Positions 36,133 to 47,893 of a DNA stretch of 64,000 nucleotides are shown here, one piece after another. The DNA comes from Chiua virens (taxonomy: Eukaryota; Basidiomycota; Agaricomycetes; Boletales; Boletaceae): positions 930,001-994,000 of the forward strand of contig JAHNUO010000002.1 of the NCBI GenBank assembly GCA_019787685.1, given 5' to 3'. A program made the position numbers and the translations under genes. The notes beneath the pieces were generated by a model. That model worked only from the letters and a program-made list of their open reading frames with translations. It did no database searches and had not been told where the DNA came from. Numbering within the stretch: the stretch's first letter is position 1; each line of letters opens with the position of its first letter.

Positions 36133-39100
36133 TCAAATACGTATCAAGACGAACGGCACCTGCAGAGGGTAAAACTAGACTGAATTTGAGAGGGTGTTAC
36201 CGCTTACCTCGACGTCTTCCCCTTCTTCATCCGTAAGCATAACCTCAACCAACAGATGCTTGACATGAGGTAAGACAGGCTTCTTGCTCACATGCTCTAC
36301 CAGTTTACTGAATTTCATCGGCAACCTTTCTGCACTCTGAGAAACCATCAACTTGAATATATGCCGACACCTGAAGAATGGACACGAACCTTCTTCTTGT
36401 CTGTGAAGGAACTCCACAACATGCTCACGCCTTGACTGACCATGCTGACATCGAGATTGTGGGTATTCTTGAACCACGCAACAAACTCCTTTAGAGTAGG
36501 ATCATTCTTGAACTCTAGGCGGTCCCACAGGGTCCACTCTGTGTTACCGAACTTATTCTTCATTGCCCCAATAGGCTCCGAGAAACCGAAGAAAGGCAAA
36601 GTGAGGTTGATAAACCCATTCTTGTACCCATCGAGTTTGTTCTTGCCATCGATGATCTGATGTGATATTAACAAATGATACGAAGTACGTAGCTGCATGG
36701 AAACACATACTTTATAGAGCTCTAAGCACACAAATCCGACTACAAGGGCAGTGGTGGTGGCGATAGCAGGAATGATCTTTCCAGCAATCTGCTTCGTTGT
36801 GTGACGATCGGCGATGGTGATATTGTAGTTCATTGCGCGTAAATTCGAAGCCGAAGTGATGAAATCTATGTGATGATTGGTGTCGTCGTCTTTCTCAAAC
36901 TCAACCGGTGTTAGGCGATAACCGGCCATGGAGGATGGAGACGGCAGCTTCTTGACAAGTTCGCTAATATCGTCCGGATCTACTGGCATCATAAGTAATA
37001 GAAGCGCTTACACAGTCGACCAACCTACCATTCGTAGTTTGGTTGACTGGATCGTTCTCGTTGATCTGGATCTTCACACCGCTCTTTGGAGAGAATTCAG
37101 GAACAATAACCGAGTCCGCAATCTTGAAGAAGACTGGATCTGTTTCACCCCTAAGCCCATAGTTGTAGGCGTGAAGATTTGCAGCGGCAATGATAAACGC
37201 GAGGTGAGTTGGCTGATGATCATATGTCAATGCTTTTGTAAATCAGATGACATTCCAGGAACTCACATCCGCAGAGTTATAGGTAAGTGGCTCAGGTGCT
37301 CGTTTGGGGCCGCTCCAGAACGGCTGTCCTGTGCTTGTTACGTGGTCCTTTGGCAGGCTGTGCAGCAACTGCCGAATGGCATTGTTAAACTTATCCTCAA
37401 ACTGAAGGCGAGCCCAGACGACGCATTCCTCGAAAGTGAGTGGCTTGTCAGTCACCAAATAGGAAGCTATTTGTTCAATATGTTCGTGTTGTTGACCAGA
37501 GTACCTAAGTGAATTCTCCAGGTAATTGGGCTCCGAGAGATATTGATTGACAGATTCTACGGGCTTGACAAACATCGCGTCGAATTCTTGTCTGCTCCAC
37601 TCTATGGTATGAGTGATAGCATTCGGGAAGTTCTTGATCGTGCACGACAGTGCCTGCTTCTCTGGTGGGTCCTGTGACGACGAATACGATTCCGTCAAGT
37701 GGGGAATGACAACTTGGACATTCCCTTTCGTGCCCATGGTTCCAGACTCCAGTAGCGGCTTTTCATACAAAATGCACCGTTGGTCCATGTATACACCTGG
37801 TACAGAAAGTCAGCGTCAAGTGGGCGTCGCGGAAACATGACCTTACGGGCCGTAACGTTGTCCAGCGCGTTGGTAACACCGTCGAGCGATGAGAAGAACG
37901 CGTCGTCGAACACATCTATTGATCTTCAGGACACTAGACAGATTGTGCTTGTGGGTACTTACTCTCTGTCGCTTGGCCAACTGGTTCTTGCTTGCATACT
38001 ACGTGACCTTTTAGCGCCGGGTTCATCTCCGTAACGGCAGCGGCAGCAACTTCCGACTTAAATTTCCCAAGGTCTTTCGCGCGGAAGAGGAATTGTCTGT
38101 TTAAGTTGCTTTTCTCAATGGTATCCAGATCGGTGACATGAATTTCCCCATGAGGACCCGTTGCGAGACCCATCATACTCCAGTTCTTCAACATCTCGCA
38201 TCCAATGGCACCAGCACCAACAAGGAACTGGCGATGGTTTGCGATCTTGTTTTGGAAAGATTTCCCAAAGACAGCTATTTGTCCATCGTACCGACTGCCG
38301 ATAGGTTGGCAGTCATCTTCGGAAGGAAGAACCGAAGGTAACGACTCAAGTGAATCAAGGTAAAGGTGCTGAACCATGGGGTGAAATTTGGAGGAACATG
38401 CTTTAAGAACCTCCTGGGCCACAAACCCACCGATGACGGCTGCAATAGGAGAGATATCCCCAGTTGCTTGGTACGCAAGCTCCTGGAGAATCTTTTCGTC
38501 GGCATCACCATTTAAATTCTTCGCAAGTGCGATTAATTGTTTCGCGTCCTCGGCATTCCGAGGGCGGGGAAGATGACCATATTGCTCCCTGTATTCTGAA
38601 AGCGCTTGGAAGCCGACGTGAAGCGTGGAAGGGCGGTCGAGCTTGGCAAAGTCAGTGATGAAGAAATCGGGTGTTTGCAGTGATTCTCGCAACGATTTCT
38701 ATTGCGAAGTTCGGATAATCCCCTGAGAGAGTAGGCGCATTACTCACGAATTCAAGAATCTTGGGCATCTTGACCTGGTTGAAAATTCCACCTTGAATGT
38801 AGTCACCAAAAGAAGAGGTATCCCCAATTGTGAATGTGTATGGTCCCTTGACAGAAACTTTTCGTGGCTTGCAATTATTCAACTCTTCCATGCCCTGTAT
38901 TTCTGTGAAAGTCACGAAGTCACCGTCTTCGAGGCCGTGTCGCGCCTCATCAAGACAAGTCACTAAGCCTTCCCCGTCCTGTATTTCATCAGTTATTCGA
39001 CAGAGTAGCATTGGGTGATAGGGAATGTCACCTTCGCCACTGACACGATCATTCCGCTCAACGGTTGCTCACCGATAGGATCTACGCAGGTGAACTTGGG

Positions 39101-39957
39101 CCCAAAATCATTGAAAACGGAGCTAGAAGCCATCTATGAATATTTTGAAGAGTGATCTGTTCAACACTTACCCGAAAAGACCTCGTGTCTCTGCAGCAAT
39201 AAAGTGAACACCATGTTGATGTGTCCAATCATTGATTTCCAACTGTTTCTTGTAAGACACATTGCAAAGTACAACAGCCTGGCGATCGTTAGAACTCGCT
39301 TAATAAGAGAATACTTGTACGCGTACTTGGAATGCTTGGATGAGATCTACAGTTATCTGTTGACCCGCTTCCCCTCCTAAATCATGTACTGGCACGTAAA
39401 CATTGAGCTCAGAGATTCGGGGAAGCATAGCTGCTGCACGTGGCTTTCCAATGTCTTCTTCGCGAAGAAAGTACTGACAAATTCCCTGTAGTTAATGATG
39501 TCCGTACACAAATGCTACTCACTTGGGTGCTCAGATCTTGGATGCTAACAGGTTCGGGATCGTACAATGTCACGGACTTGACACCAGCCAAACACACGTT
39601 CTTAGCTTAGGTACATGCGCCGCAGTATGTTAATAGGAGCATCTTGCAGCAGGAGACTTATGCCATACCAAGCTCGGCACCCAGGCCCTGAAGTCCGACG
39701 ATGAGTACATTTGACGTGGCCATCTTCTTCATCGCTTGGAGGCGGGGTTAATGACGTTCAACCAAAAGCCCTCTTAATGCTCTACCTTCATGACCGAGTA
39801 CGTATCTGCATAATGAGCGAGATCAGACGAGTGATCAAGTGCCGCGATGCGCAGTGATGACTTGGAACACTCACAACTGGCGAGAATAGAGACCTTCATC
39901 GATGGCAGCCTCGTCGATGTCCATTTTCGAAGTGAGGTTGGTGGCATCCAAAGACAT
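36133..39957 (-). CDS. UBA1: Ubiquitin-activating enzyme E1
   Basis: Starts [20 protein letters not shown], then [19 protein letters not shown]. Two adenylation folds are visible: [19 protein letters not shown] (inactive half) and [20 protein letters not shown] with [20 protein letters not shown] (active half). The catalytic cysteine is in [32 protein letters not shown] and PPEKQALSC precede it. The second catalytic half and the ubiquitin-fold domain follow ([45 protein letters not shown]). The last exon restores [11 protein letters not shown] before the stop at 36133. About ten introns; all joins I checked, including TARVYMDQR, keep frame. E1 loads ubiquitin onto E2 enzymes in cytosol and nucleus and is essential in fungi. 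Confidence 0.97.
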
Positions 39958-40340
39958 GTTTGAATATCAGATGGTGGATAGCTTGAATGACCGAGATAAA
40001 CCGTGACTACCACTTGGCAGTGCCACAAGCCATCTTATGACTAAGCTCAACCGCAGGCCTGGCAGCATTTTAGGCAAATAGTACAAGGTGAAAAACTGTC
40101 GAGCATTCCCCGAGGTGATGATGCATACGGTAGGTATCATGGACATGCAGGAAGTAGGGTGGTGACGGTGTACCAAAGTCAATGGTAAAGTACCAAAAGC
40201 CCGTGCACTGGCCGCAATGATCTCCTGACGGTGCCGTTCAAGCCTGAGTTGAACTTCAAGGCTAGTAACAGTGTGGCGTTGCCGGCATGCGTACATACGA
40301 ATCCGAGTCCTACATAGCATGGACGTATATATCATAAAGG
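39958..40340. other. Intergenic, upstream of UBA1
   Basis: Promoter of UBA1 and 3' flank of cyclin gene 2, both on the minus strand. An open frame of 156 codons crosses this region but has no family features. Confidence 0.5.
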
Positions 40341-42148
40341 CTAGCCGTGAGAAGGAATCCAAGAAGTGGTTTGGCAGGTGCTCGCCAGCTTGACAGTCTG
40401 AGCGAAGCGAGCTCCAATGGCACCAAATGACCCACAAAAGGATGTGCCTGCAGGACGAGCGAGGTGACCAAGGTTGGGGACTTTGCTAGACCCTAGAATC
40501 GAGTCAAGCAGATCTTTTGCTGTCATCCCGGCTTTGAGAGTGTTTGAGTGTTCGTCAGCACCAGGGGCAATGCCGATACTCCGTGGCTTCTGGTTGACTA
40601 CTGGATCAACCTCGGGACACCATTCTGGAATGTCAAAGACCTCCCAGTGTGCGGAGTGCCGGACTGGCTGTGGTGCGAGAATCTCTACTGCAGGCGGTGC
40701 AGTCTGCTCGTTTGCATCACTGATCAGTCCATCCAAGTAACGAGCCATTATACTTGACGACGAAGTCCCGTCGTAAGCAAAGGGGTCGAAGGCGGAGCCC
40801 ATCTTGATGCAAGATCGGAGATAGACAATGATTTCCTGCCATTTGTTCCCGGTCATCACTACATTCCATCCAAGGCAGTTCAAGGCATGTTTTTCAGTTG
40901 CGTTGAGAATAGCCTGGGGGATACGGGTCAAGCGGTTCCTGCAAGTTGGTCAACATGGAATGGGATGGACGTTTCAGAAGATGATTCACCAAGTATTCGT
41001 GAAGAGCGTGACATCATTGACCATTTTGTCGCCGATCATAGCACATGCAATAAAGGTGCGAAACATGAAGTCTTCCGCAACGTATGTTCCATTGTTGTGG
41101 AGGTATCGAAAGATGGGAATAGATAAGAAAGACGCATTGCTCTGGGTGCTTGTCCCCGTAAGAGTACCGATGAACCATAGGGCGTGGATAGCAACATGCA
41201 CCGGGTTGTACACGACACTAAGCACCCGGCGGATCCGTGGCGCGACTGAGGAGGAAGCACTACTTGGCATGCCCTGAAATCTAAATCATAGACTGTCAGA
41301 TCTGGGGAAGTCAGTACTCGTATAACGTACTGGAAACGAAAAGTTCCTTGAAGGTAGGGTCGAATGACAAGTGCATGTACCCATTCGGAGGCCCAATCCG
41401 CTAAAGCTGCGACCGAGAGCTCGTCATCTTCAGAGGGCAGTTTGAAAGTTTCACCGAAGACCACGGAAGGATCGACAGGAAGAGTGCCAAGTATATAACC
41501 GTGGCTTGTAGTAGGTGGTGTAGGCGACAACCCCGAAACATCGATAACTCCACAACGGACGAGAATCTCGCCAACTCGGCGTCTTCCGTCAGAGAGGTCC
41601 TTGGGCGAGCGTGAGCCATTAGTGACCTTTGTCCCGGTCGGAAAGACATTCAAATCTGACGGGGCGAGGGATGTCCATTTGTGAGAGCGAAGAACAACAG
41701 CGTCCTCGCGCAGCCGAACAGCGTCGGGTGATTCCTCTGCGACCCTAAGCCCTTGGGTTAGAGGTTCCATTAGAGCGAAATTGCTTCTAGCCACGTCTAC
41801 GGGAGAGCAATCGTCCGCAATGGTACCCTTGAAATCAGGGGAGGATGAAGCTGCCACAGGATGGTGTTTAGTGTCATGCGCTTTTCGTTCTGGGGTCCAC
41901 GCGTCCATGTCGTGGCAATCCACCGCTACCACGCGGCCATGGTGAAATGTGGGATGGGAACGTGACAAGGAAACTGAGCCATCCACAGACTTGGAAATAC
42001 TACTGACTGAAGCGTTACAATGAACACCGTTAGATATGTCGGTAAACGGGTTGCGCGCAGCAAGTAGAGGGCCGACTGGTGGGTGCACCGAACGGAGCGT
42101 GCTGAAGTCCATATATGAAGGTCTGGAACCAAGATCCAAATGACCCAT
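40341..42148 (-). CDS. Cyclin-domain protein, gene 2
   Basis: Three exons (42148-41331, 41280-40990, 40938-40341) give 568 residues, frame intact. The N-terminal 230 residues are Ser/Pro-rich. The cyclin fold lies at about 245-415: LADWASEWVHALVIRPYLQ, RIRRVLSVVYNPVHVAIHAL, WFIGTLTG, VAEDFMFRTFIACAMIGDKM, VNDVTLFTNTW|NRLTRIPQA, ILNATEKHALNCLGWNVVM, with EDFMFRTFIACAMIGDKM holding the position of the conserved central helix. The acceptor at 41281 was chosen because it alone keeps frame. Function as a CDK partner is inferred; more divergent than gene 1. Confidence 0.82.
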
Positions 42149-42666
42149 GTCGTTTACGCTTGTGGAGAACTGTAATCGGGGAAATCAGGAGTGATAGCAA
42201 AACAGAGAATAATGGTTGGAATGTCATTAATCCTGAAGCCTCTTATACTTTTCCTCATCTTCAAAGTAACATTCCCCCAAACTTCAGTGGCGTCAAAGAC
42301 CAGCGGGACAAAGCGAGCGGTGCACTGCCGCCACAGCAAAGAAAGCAATTTGTTGTGGGCAGAGGTGGACAAATGGATAGAGATGGGAAGTGCAGTGACC
42401 GTCGATAAGATGAACAAAACAGAGAGAAATACATGATGGTCATCAAATTTGTTTCACCGCCTTCTCGATATCCAAATAAGGTAAGGCTTCGGTCTTTCTG
42501 GCTGTTCCTTAGCGACGTCGTGGGGCCTCGCGTCTTGTAACGGTGTCTCATCTCATCCAAACATCGTGAGCACCGCCCACCAAGAGAGAAATATAAAGAA
42601 AAGGTAACGTTACATTATCCGCTTAGGATAGTACATATTCCATATCGACATACGAGAATGCGACAT
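42149..42666. other. Intergenic, upstream of cyclin gene 2
   Basis: Promoter region of cyclin gene 2 (minus strand) and 3' flank of cactin. No gene seen. Confidence 0.55.
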
Positions 42667-45126
42667 CTATTTGCGATAGAACTGAGGGAATGTTGAATCT
42701 TCCAACCCTAGTGAAAAGCGAGAAGCACTTACATTACGCCGGAAGTTGAACCAGAGAGATAGACATCCTCTGTCAAAGCTACTACGAAAACCACTAGCGA
42801 AAAATTGGCGTAAGGATGCGTAAAAAACACAGATTAAACGGGTACCCTCACCGTTTATGAGAAAACTCCCATTCCCGGTTCACGATTCTGAAAGCGATAT
42901 CCTCATAAGGGGGTCCTGCACTGAAATACAGAAGTACTGTGTCCTCGTTTCCAGGTTCTTTGACAATTTTATATGTTGGCGCCTTCGATTTGTCGATCAA
43001 ATCCGGATAGAAAATGTTGAACTGCAGAGGAACATCAGAGTTTGACTATTGACTCGGGAAGTGGCGCATGCCTTGTAACCTTGCACAACTTTTGGAGGAG
43101 GGTTATCCACACTACGAGACGAAGGTCAGTATCTAATAGTGTTATCTTGGATGAAGACATGTACTCATAGTGGGTCTGATTGTATTTATTCCACTCATAT
43201 CCAGTGTGCACACGGTTGAAATATCGCGGCTTCCGTGGGCGATACTTGTCTTCCCAATTATAAGACGTGGGTTGGACAATGTCCTCCTCGAGATTGAATA
43301 GTTCCTCTTCTTCGTCAAGTTCTTTCTCTGCTTCTGCCCTGTATAATGCTTCGGAGACAAGATCGGCACCGCTTGCGACTTCAGGAGCTTCCAGCTGCGG
43401 GGCAGCCTGGGTAGCTTTCGGCACGTAACGAGACGCAGTAACCGCTCGTCGTTGTTCCATCTAGAGGGAAGAATGAAATCATTCAAAAGCCATGGTTGTC
43501 TAAAGAACTCACCAGCGTTCGTATGTCGTCCTTTGCGGTCACAATGTCAAACTCGCGCTCTTCGGACCGAAGCTTGGTGATGTCAACGAGGGATGGACTC
43601 ATGGAACGGTCATAAGGCTCGATTTGTTCGGTAGAAGCATCAGGATCGCTTTGAGCACCGGCAGACACAACGATATGAGCATCAGCAGAGCCTTGAACGC
43701 TCGACTGAGCAACACCTGCCAACAACTCTTCTTGTGCCTGCAGTGCTTCGTCTCGCTGGCGTTTCCGGAGTTGTTCCAATCGATTGCGTACGACAACTTC
43801 ATGCAAACTCTTGAGCTTAGCCTGGAAGACATGTTAATAGTAAATTCATCGCCGCCAGAACTCGCAATACCTTGGCTTTCCAAACGAGTAGCTTTTTTAG
43901 TAGCCCTTCCCAATAATCCGTGTCAACGGGTTCACCACTGGCGAGTTTGCCTTGTATCTGTTTTTGCAGCGTAGCAAGGTGCTCGTAGCTCTTGCCAGAA
44001 AGAAGTGCAGTGATGTCCGCCTCTACAGCGGCAGCGGCTTCACCCATGTGTTGACTAGCTTTAATCCTGTCCAAACGATCCTTACAGACGACCATCATGT
44101 TCTAAAGTGAGAATTTAGCCAGAGGAACTACAAGCGAAGTGAAGTTGGTCGCACAGTCCAAAAGTCAATGTTGACGTCGGAATCTTCCAGTGAAAGGTAG
44201 CGTTCGATGTCATCATGTAGTTCTTCGACTTGATCTGGCGACAAATTCTGCAATTTGTGTGAGCCCTGCTTGCCACAACCCATGCCAGAGAAGCAACGAA
44301 AGGGGACGCACATCCAAAATGTTGTAGGGTTCATCCAAGTCGATTTCAAGGCCTGCGTCGACTGCATCCCCGTCTTTCACAGGGTACACATAGCGAAGAT
44401 TGAGTGCCAGAAAATCAACAGCTTTTGCTCTTTTCTCCTTTATGCGAATTGCAGCACGGGCACGTTCTTGCTGGAGTTGAAATTCGCCGTCTTTGGCTAT
44501 CCACTCAGACATCTGAGCGGATTCAGCTAACCTCTGCATCTTGATCTCTTCCTCCTCCCGTAGTTTCTGTTCCATCTCCCTAGCCGCTCTTCTCGTGTTC
44601 AAACGTTCCAGCTCCTCCTTCGCCTCCTGCCTTCGAATAGCATCCCTGCGTTGTGCCTCCGCTAAGGACAGCCCCTGCTTCTTCTCTTTCTCGGTCTTCT
44701 TGTGCCAACGGAATTGCTGCCCAAGGTTGACATCGTGGAATGGATTGTCCGTTGCACTATAAACGCTGAGTTCTGCAACGCGGCGGACCTCTTCTTCCTC
44801 TCTTATTCTCTTCTTTTCTGCCTTTCTGGCTCTCCGTTCTTCTGACTTGTCACGCTTTCGTCTGAATGAAGGTGAGCTAAATGAACAGCGAGCGCAAGTA
44901 CACTTGGAAACTCACTTCTTCTCCTTTCGCTCGTCTTCGTCAGGGCCACCTGTGCTCCGGTCCTTTCTACGTCGTGAACTGTCATCTATATCTCTAGTCT
45001 CCCGGTCGTAGTTACTGGGACGACTCGGAGAAGATTTCCTGTAGGTCATCTGCAGTGTGCGAGGCTTGATATCCACCCTCGCGCCCTCTACTGTATCTGG
45101 GGGAAGGGGAACGGTCACGAGCCATG
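42667..45126 (-). CDS. Cactin, spliceosome-associated protein
   Basis: An Arg/Ser/Glu-rich N-terminus leads to KKRKRDKSEERRARKAEKK across an intron, then ATDNPFHDVNLGQQFRWHKK, EERLNT-type helices and AKAVDFLALNLRYVYP. The Cactin_mid domain reads DLDEPYNIL, LSPDQVEELHDDIERYLSLE, VNIDFWTNMMVVCKDRL. The C-terminal cactin domain is unmistakable: DKYRPRKPRYFNRVHTGYEW, NKYNQTHYD, PPPKVVQGYKFNIFYPDLI, PPYEDIAFRIVNREWEFSH, then GFRSSFDRG and the family ending FNFRRNFYRK (stop 42667). Cactin (fission yeast Cay1) acts in splicing and telomere-related transcripts. The N-terminal ATG at 45126 starts an RS-like peptide in a frame different from the downstream codons; ATG 45049 is in frame. Confidence 0.94.
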
Positions 45127-45291
45127 ATGGAGTTAACCAGTTGCGGATTCAGAGGAAGGCAGCTGGTGGCAGTGCCAGCGGGATTGACAACTGAAATTTT
45201 GAAAGCACGGCCGCCGGAACGCGCAGTCATGTGTAAATGAAGAATCAGCGTAGTTCATGTTCTCATTGCATCATTGTCTGCTACCACAGCC
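45127..45291. promoter_or_regulatory. Shared promoter of cactin and CLPX
   Basis: Head-to-head start codons are 165 bp apart. Confidence 0.45.
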
Positions 45292-47615
45292 ATGATATCC
45301 GGAAGCCAATTGACTCGGCAAGCTCGTTTATTTCGACCTCTTGCGCGTTGTCTGCGAACGCAGGCCCAGCCATACGATTACATCCCACGAGAGGAGCCGG
45401 ACGATCACGTCGTCGTGCGCTCAGCAGGCCTCGCGACTCCGAGACAGGTATTTCTCTACTGGTATTTGAGGAAGGAGATAATTTATTGTTCACAATACAG
45501 CTTGTGAAATATCTCGATGAATTCGTGATCGGGCAAGAGAATGCGAAGAAGGTCCTGTCCGTGGCGTGCGTGTTCCCACTTAGCGATTTGCAGCTAGGTT
45601 GACAAGTCGAAGCGTATTCAACCACTACAGTCGAGTACGCGCCAACCTTACCGCAACCGAAGATCAGCCAGACCTGCAAGGTTGGGATGTGATAAATCCA
45701 CCAGATGGTGTGTCCGGACGTTGCGTATCACATGTATGTGGCCCTGAAGGTTTCTTAGCACGATTCGGTGTCTCGCCAGCCCAAATACATCCGCATCCAC
45801 AACGTCTTCCCCCACCTCATTTGCCCTTGCAGCAGCGACATACTCTACCGTTGTTCGAAAAGAGCAATGTCTTAGTAATGTAAAGAGAACGTTCGCGCAT
45901 CAAAGCGTTGATTACTGACCTCGCCCTTAGAGGGCCCACAGGATCAGGTTAGATTATTATACATCAACAAGTGCGATGTATTGATTTATGACTAGGAAAG
46001 ACACTTCTGGCCCGTACTTTAGCAAAGGTTCTCGATGTCCCATTCTCTGTCAGCGACTGCAACTTCATTTACACAAGTACGTATTGCCTCCTTTGCACTC
46101 GTGCCATGTTGACATTGATTACGCCAGGCAGGATGTTAGTTTGCAAGCTGGATTTGTTAGGCTCTCCGCTGACTTCATGTAAGATGTAGGAGAAGATGTA
46201 GAAATGGCGATCCAGCGTCTGGTGAGTTTTGCAATCCGCCGGAGTCTAATTCATAATCGAGCATTTCTGCAGCTCCAGGCAGCTAATTGGGACTCTATTC
46301 GAGCCAGGTACCATCGGACTATCATGTTTCGTCTTGTATAGCTCACGCGTTTAGGCACAGTTCTGGCATAGTTTATATTGACGAAGTTGACAAGATTGCA
46401 CGCAAAACAAGCAGTACAGGTACTGAAGGATCACGCGACGTCGGCGGAGAGGGTGTGCAGCAAGCTTTATTACGCATGATGGAAGGATCCGTGGTCACTG
46501 TCCAGGGTAAATCATCTGGACTTGAGCCTCCACCCAGCGCAGCTGGAGAGGGACGGTCAAGACCTGGGGCGAGGGGACAGAGTCCGGTTCCACGTGGGTG
46601 TCTTCCTTTTCGACACCATAGTGTATTCAATGATTCATGAGCAGCACGGCCGGATACATATAGTATCGACACGTCAAATGTCCTGTTCATATTAAGTGGT
46701 GCGTTTGTTGGTCTGGATGCCGTGGTAAAGCGAAGAGTCGCGAAAGGTGTATGTAACCAGCTTTGAACTCTACTGATAGTGATCAGATCTCACCAACCCT
46801 TAGTCCATCGGCTTTACCGCTAATCTAGCACCCAAAAACGAGGAAACAGAAACTACTGGCTTTGTGCCGTTCTTCACTCCCAACCGAAGATCACGGCATA
46901 ACGTTCTCGATTTAGTAGAACCTTCAGGTAAGTCACCTCTAATTAACACCTTTCCGCTGACCCAGGCACCAACAGATCTCGTCAAATATGGGTGAACTTG
47001 CTTCATTTTCTTTCTACTTCTGCCTCCTCACGAAAGTACAGTTTCATTCCCGAGTTCATCTCGCGTCTACCTTCTATAACGACCCTTGCTCCCCTTACAA
47101 TCCCCGACCTACGTCGGATTCTTACTGAAGTTCGTGGCTCCCTTATTTCCCAATACACCGCATTATTCGGCTACTCGGGTGTGGAAATCCGCTTCACGGG
47201 TGCAGCCCTCGACCAAATCTGTCGTAAAGCTGCCGAGAGGGGCGGTGGTGCTAGGGGCCTCAGAGGGATTATGGTCAGTCTACAACACTAGACGTGACCT
47301 TTACAAGGTCTAATATATGCATAGGAAACACTGCTTTTGGACCCAATGTACGAAGTTCCGTGAGTGCCACTCGATTGTCGTTGTCGTTGTCGGTCTGATC
47401 TAACATCTAAAGGGGATCGGTATGATATGACTTGCTGCATCGAGCGCATTGCAGTGACGTGGATCTTTTACTAGGCCGTTCGATATGTACTCATCGACGA
47501 GGAGGTTGCGCTTGGCAAGAAGCAGGCTATGTATTGGTCACGCGGAGAGGGCCCGGCTTTTTGGGCGGCTTGGGCCAATGAGGAACGGCTTTCGCGACAA
47601 TGTGGAGATGTCTAG
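45292..47615 (+). CDS. CLPX: Mitochondrial ClpX AAA+ unfoldase
   Basis: Starts [20 protein letters not shown], an Arg-rich presequence. Then [20 protein letters not shown] and [14 protein letters not shown]. Walker [17 protein letters not shown] is rebuilt over two introns, one splitting it after GPTGSG. SVSDATSFTQAGYVGEDVEM follows, needing a skipped base at about 46058 and a 7-nt exon (46128-46134). Walker B is [12 protein letters not shown]; then [20 protein letters not shown], sensor and arginine regions, [18 protein letters not shown] and [28 protein letters not shown] uses a second 7-nt exon (47413-47419). No zinc-binding domain is seen, as in other mitochondrial forms. I see no ClpP gene in the window. 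Confidence 0.95.
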
Positions 47616-47893
47616 ATGTACTACGTTGGTGTACTCTTTTCTTGGCGTCACAACGTGTCGCGCCGTCCGGGGACCTTTCGCAAGGTTAAGGCAGGCGGCA
47701 ACTTTTTTGGTATTTCATGACAATTGTAGGTAAATGCGGAACAAGGTGGTCTACAATATCGTGGGTTCAGAAACAGGAGGTAGTAAAGTGAAAGGCAGAC
47801 GGGGGAACAAGGACACCGTCATTGATAAAAATGTGCTCATGACTCGGAAGAGGGTGCAGACACTGCAGAAGGCGTGTAGATCACTGATTTGAT

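Noticed and set aside
36928..37512. 194-codon plus-strand frame
   Set aside because: Antisense shadow of UBA1 exons and introns.
39967..40437. 156-codon minus-strand frame upstream of UBA1
   Set aside because: Overlaps the cyclin 2 end and UBA1 promoter, with no family motif and unusual Cys/His/Arg mix.
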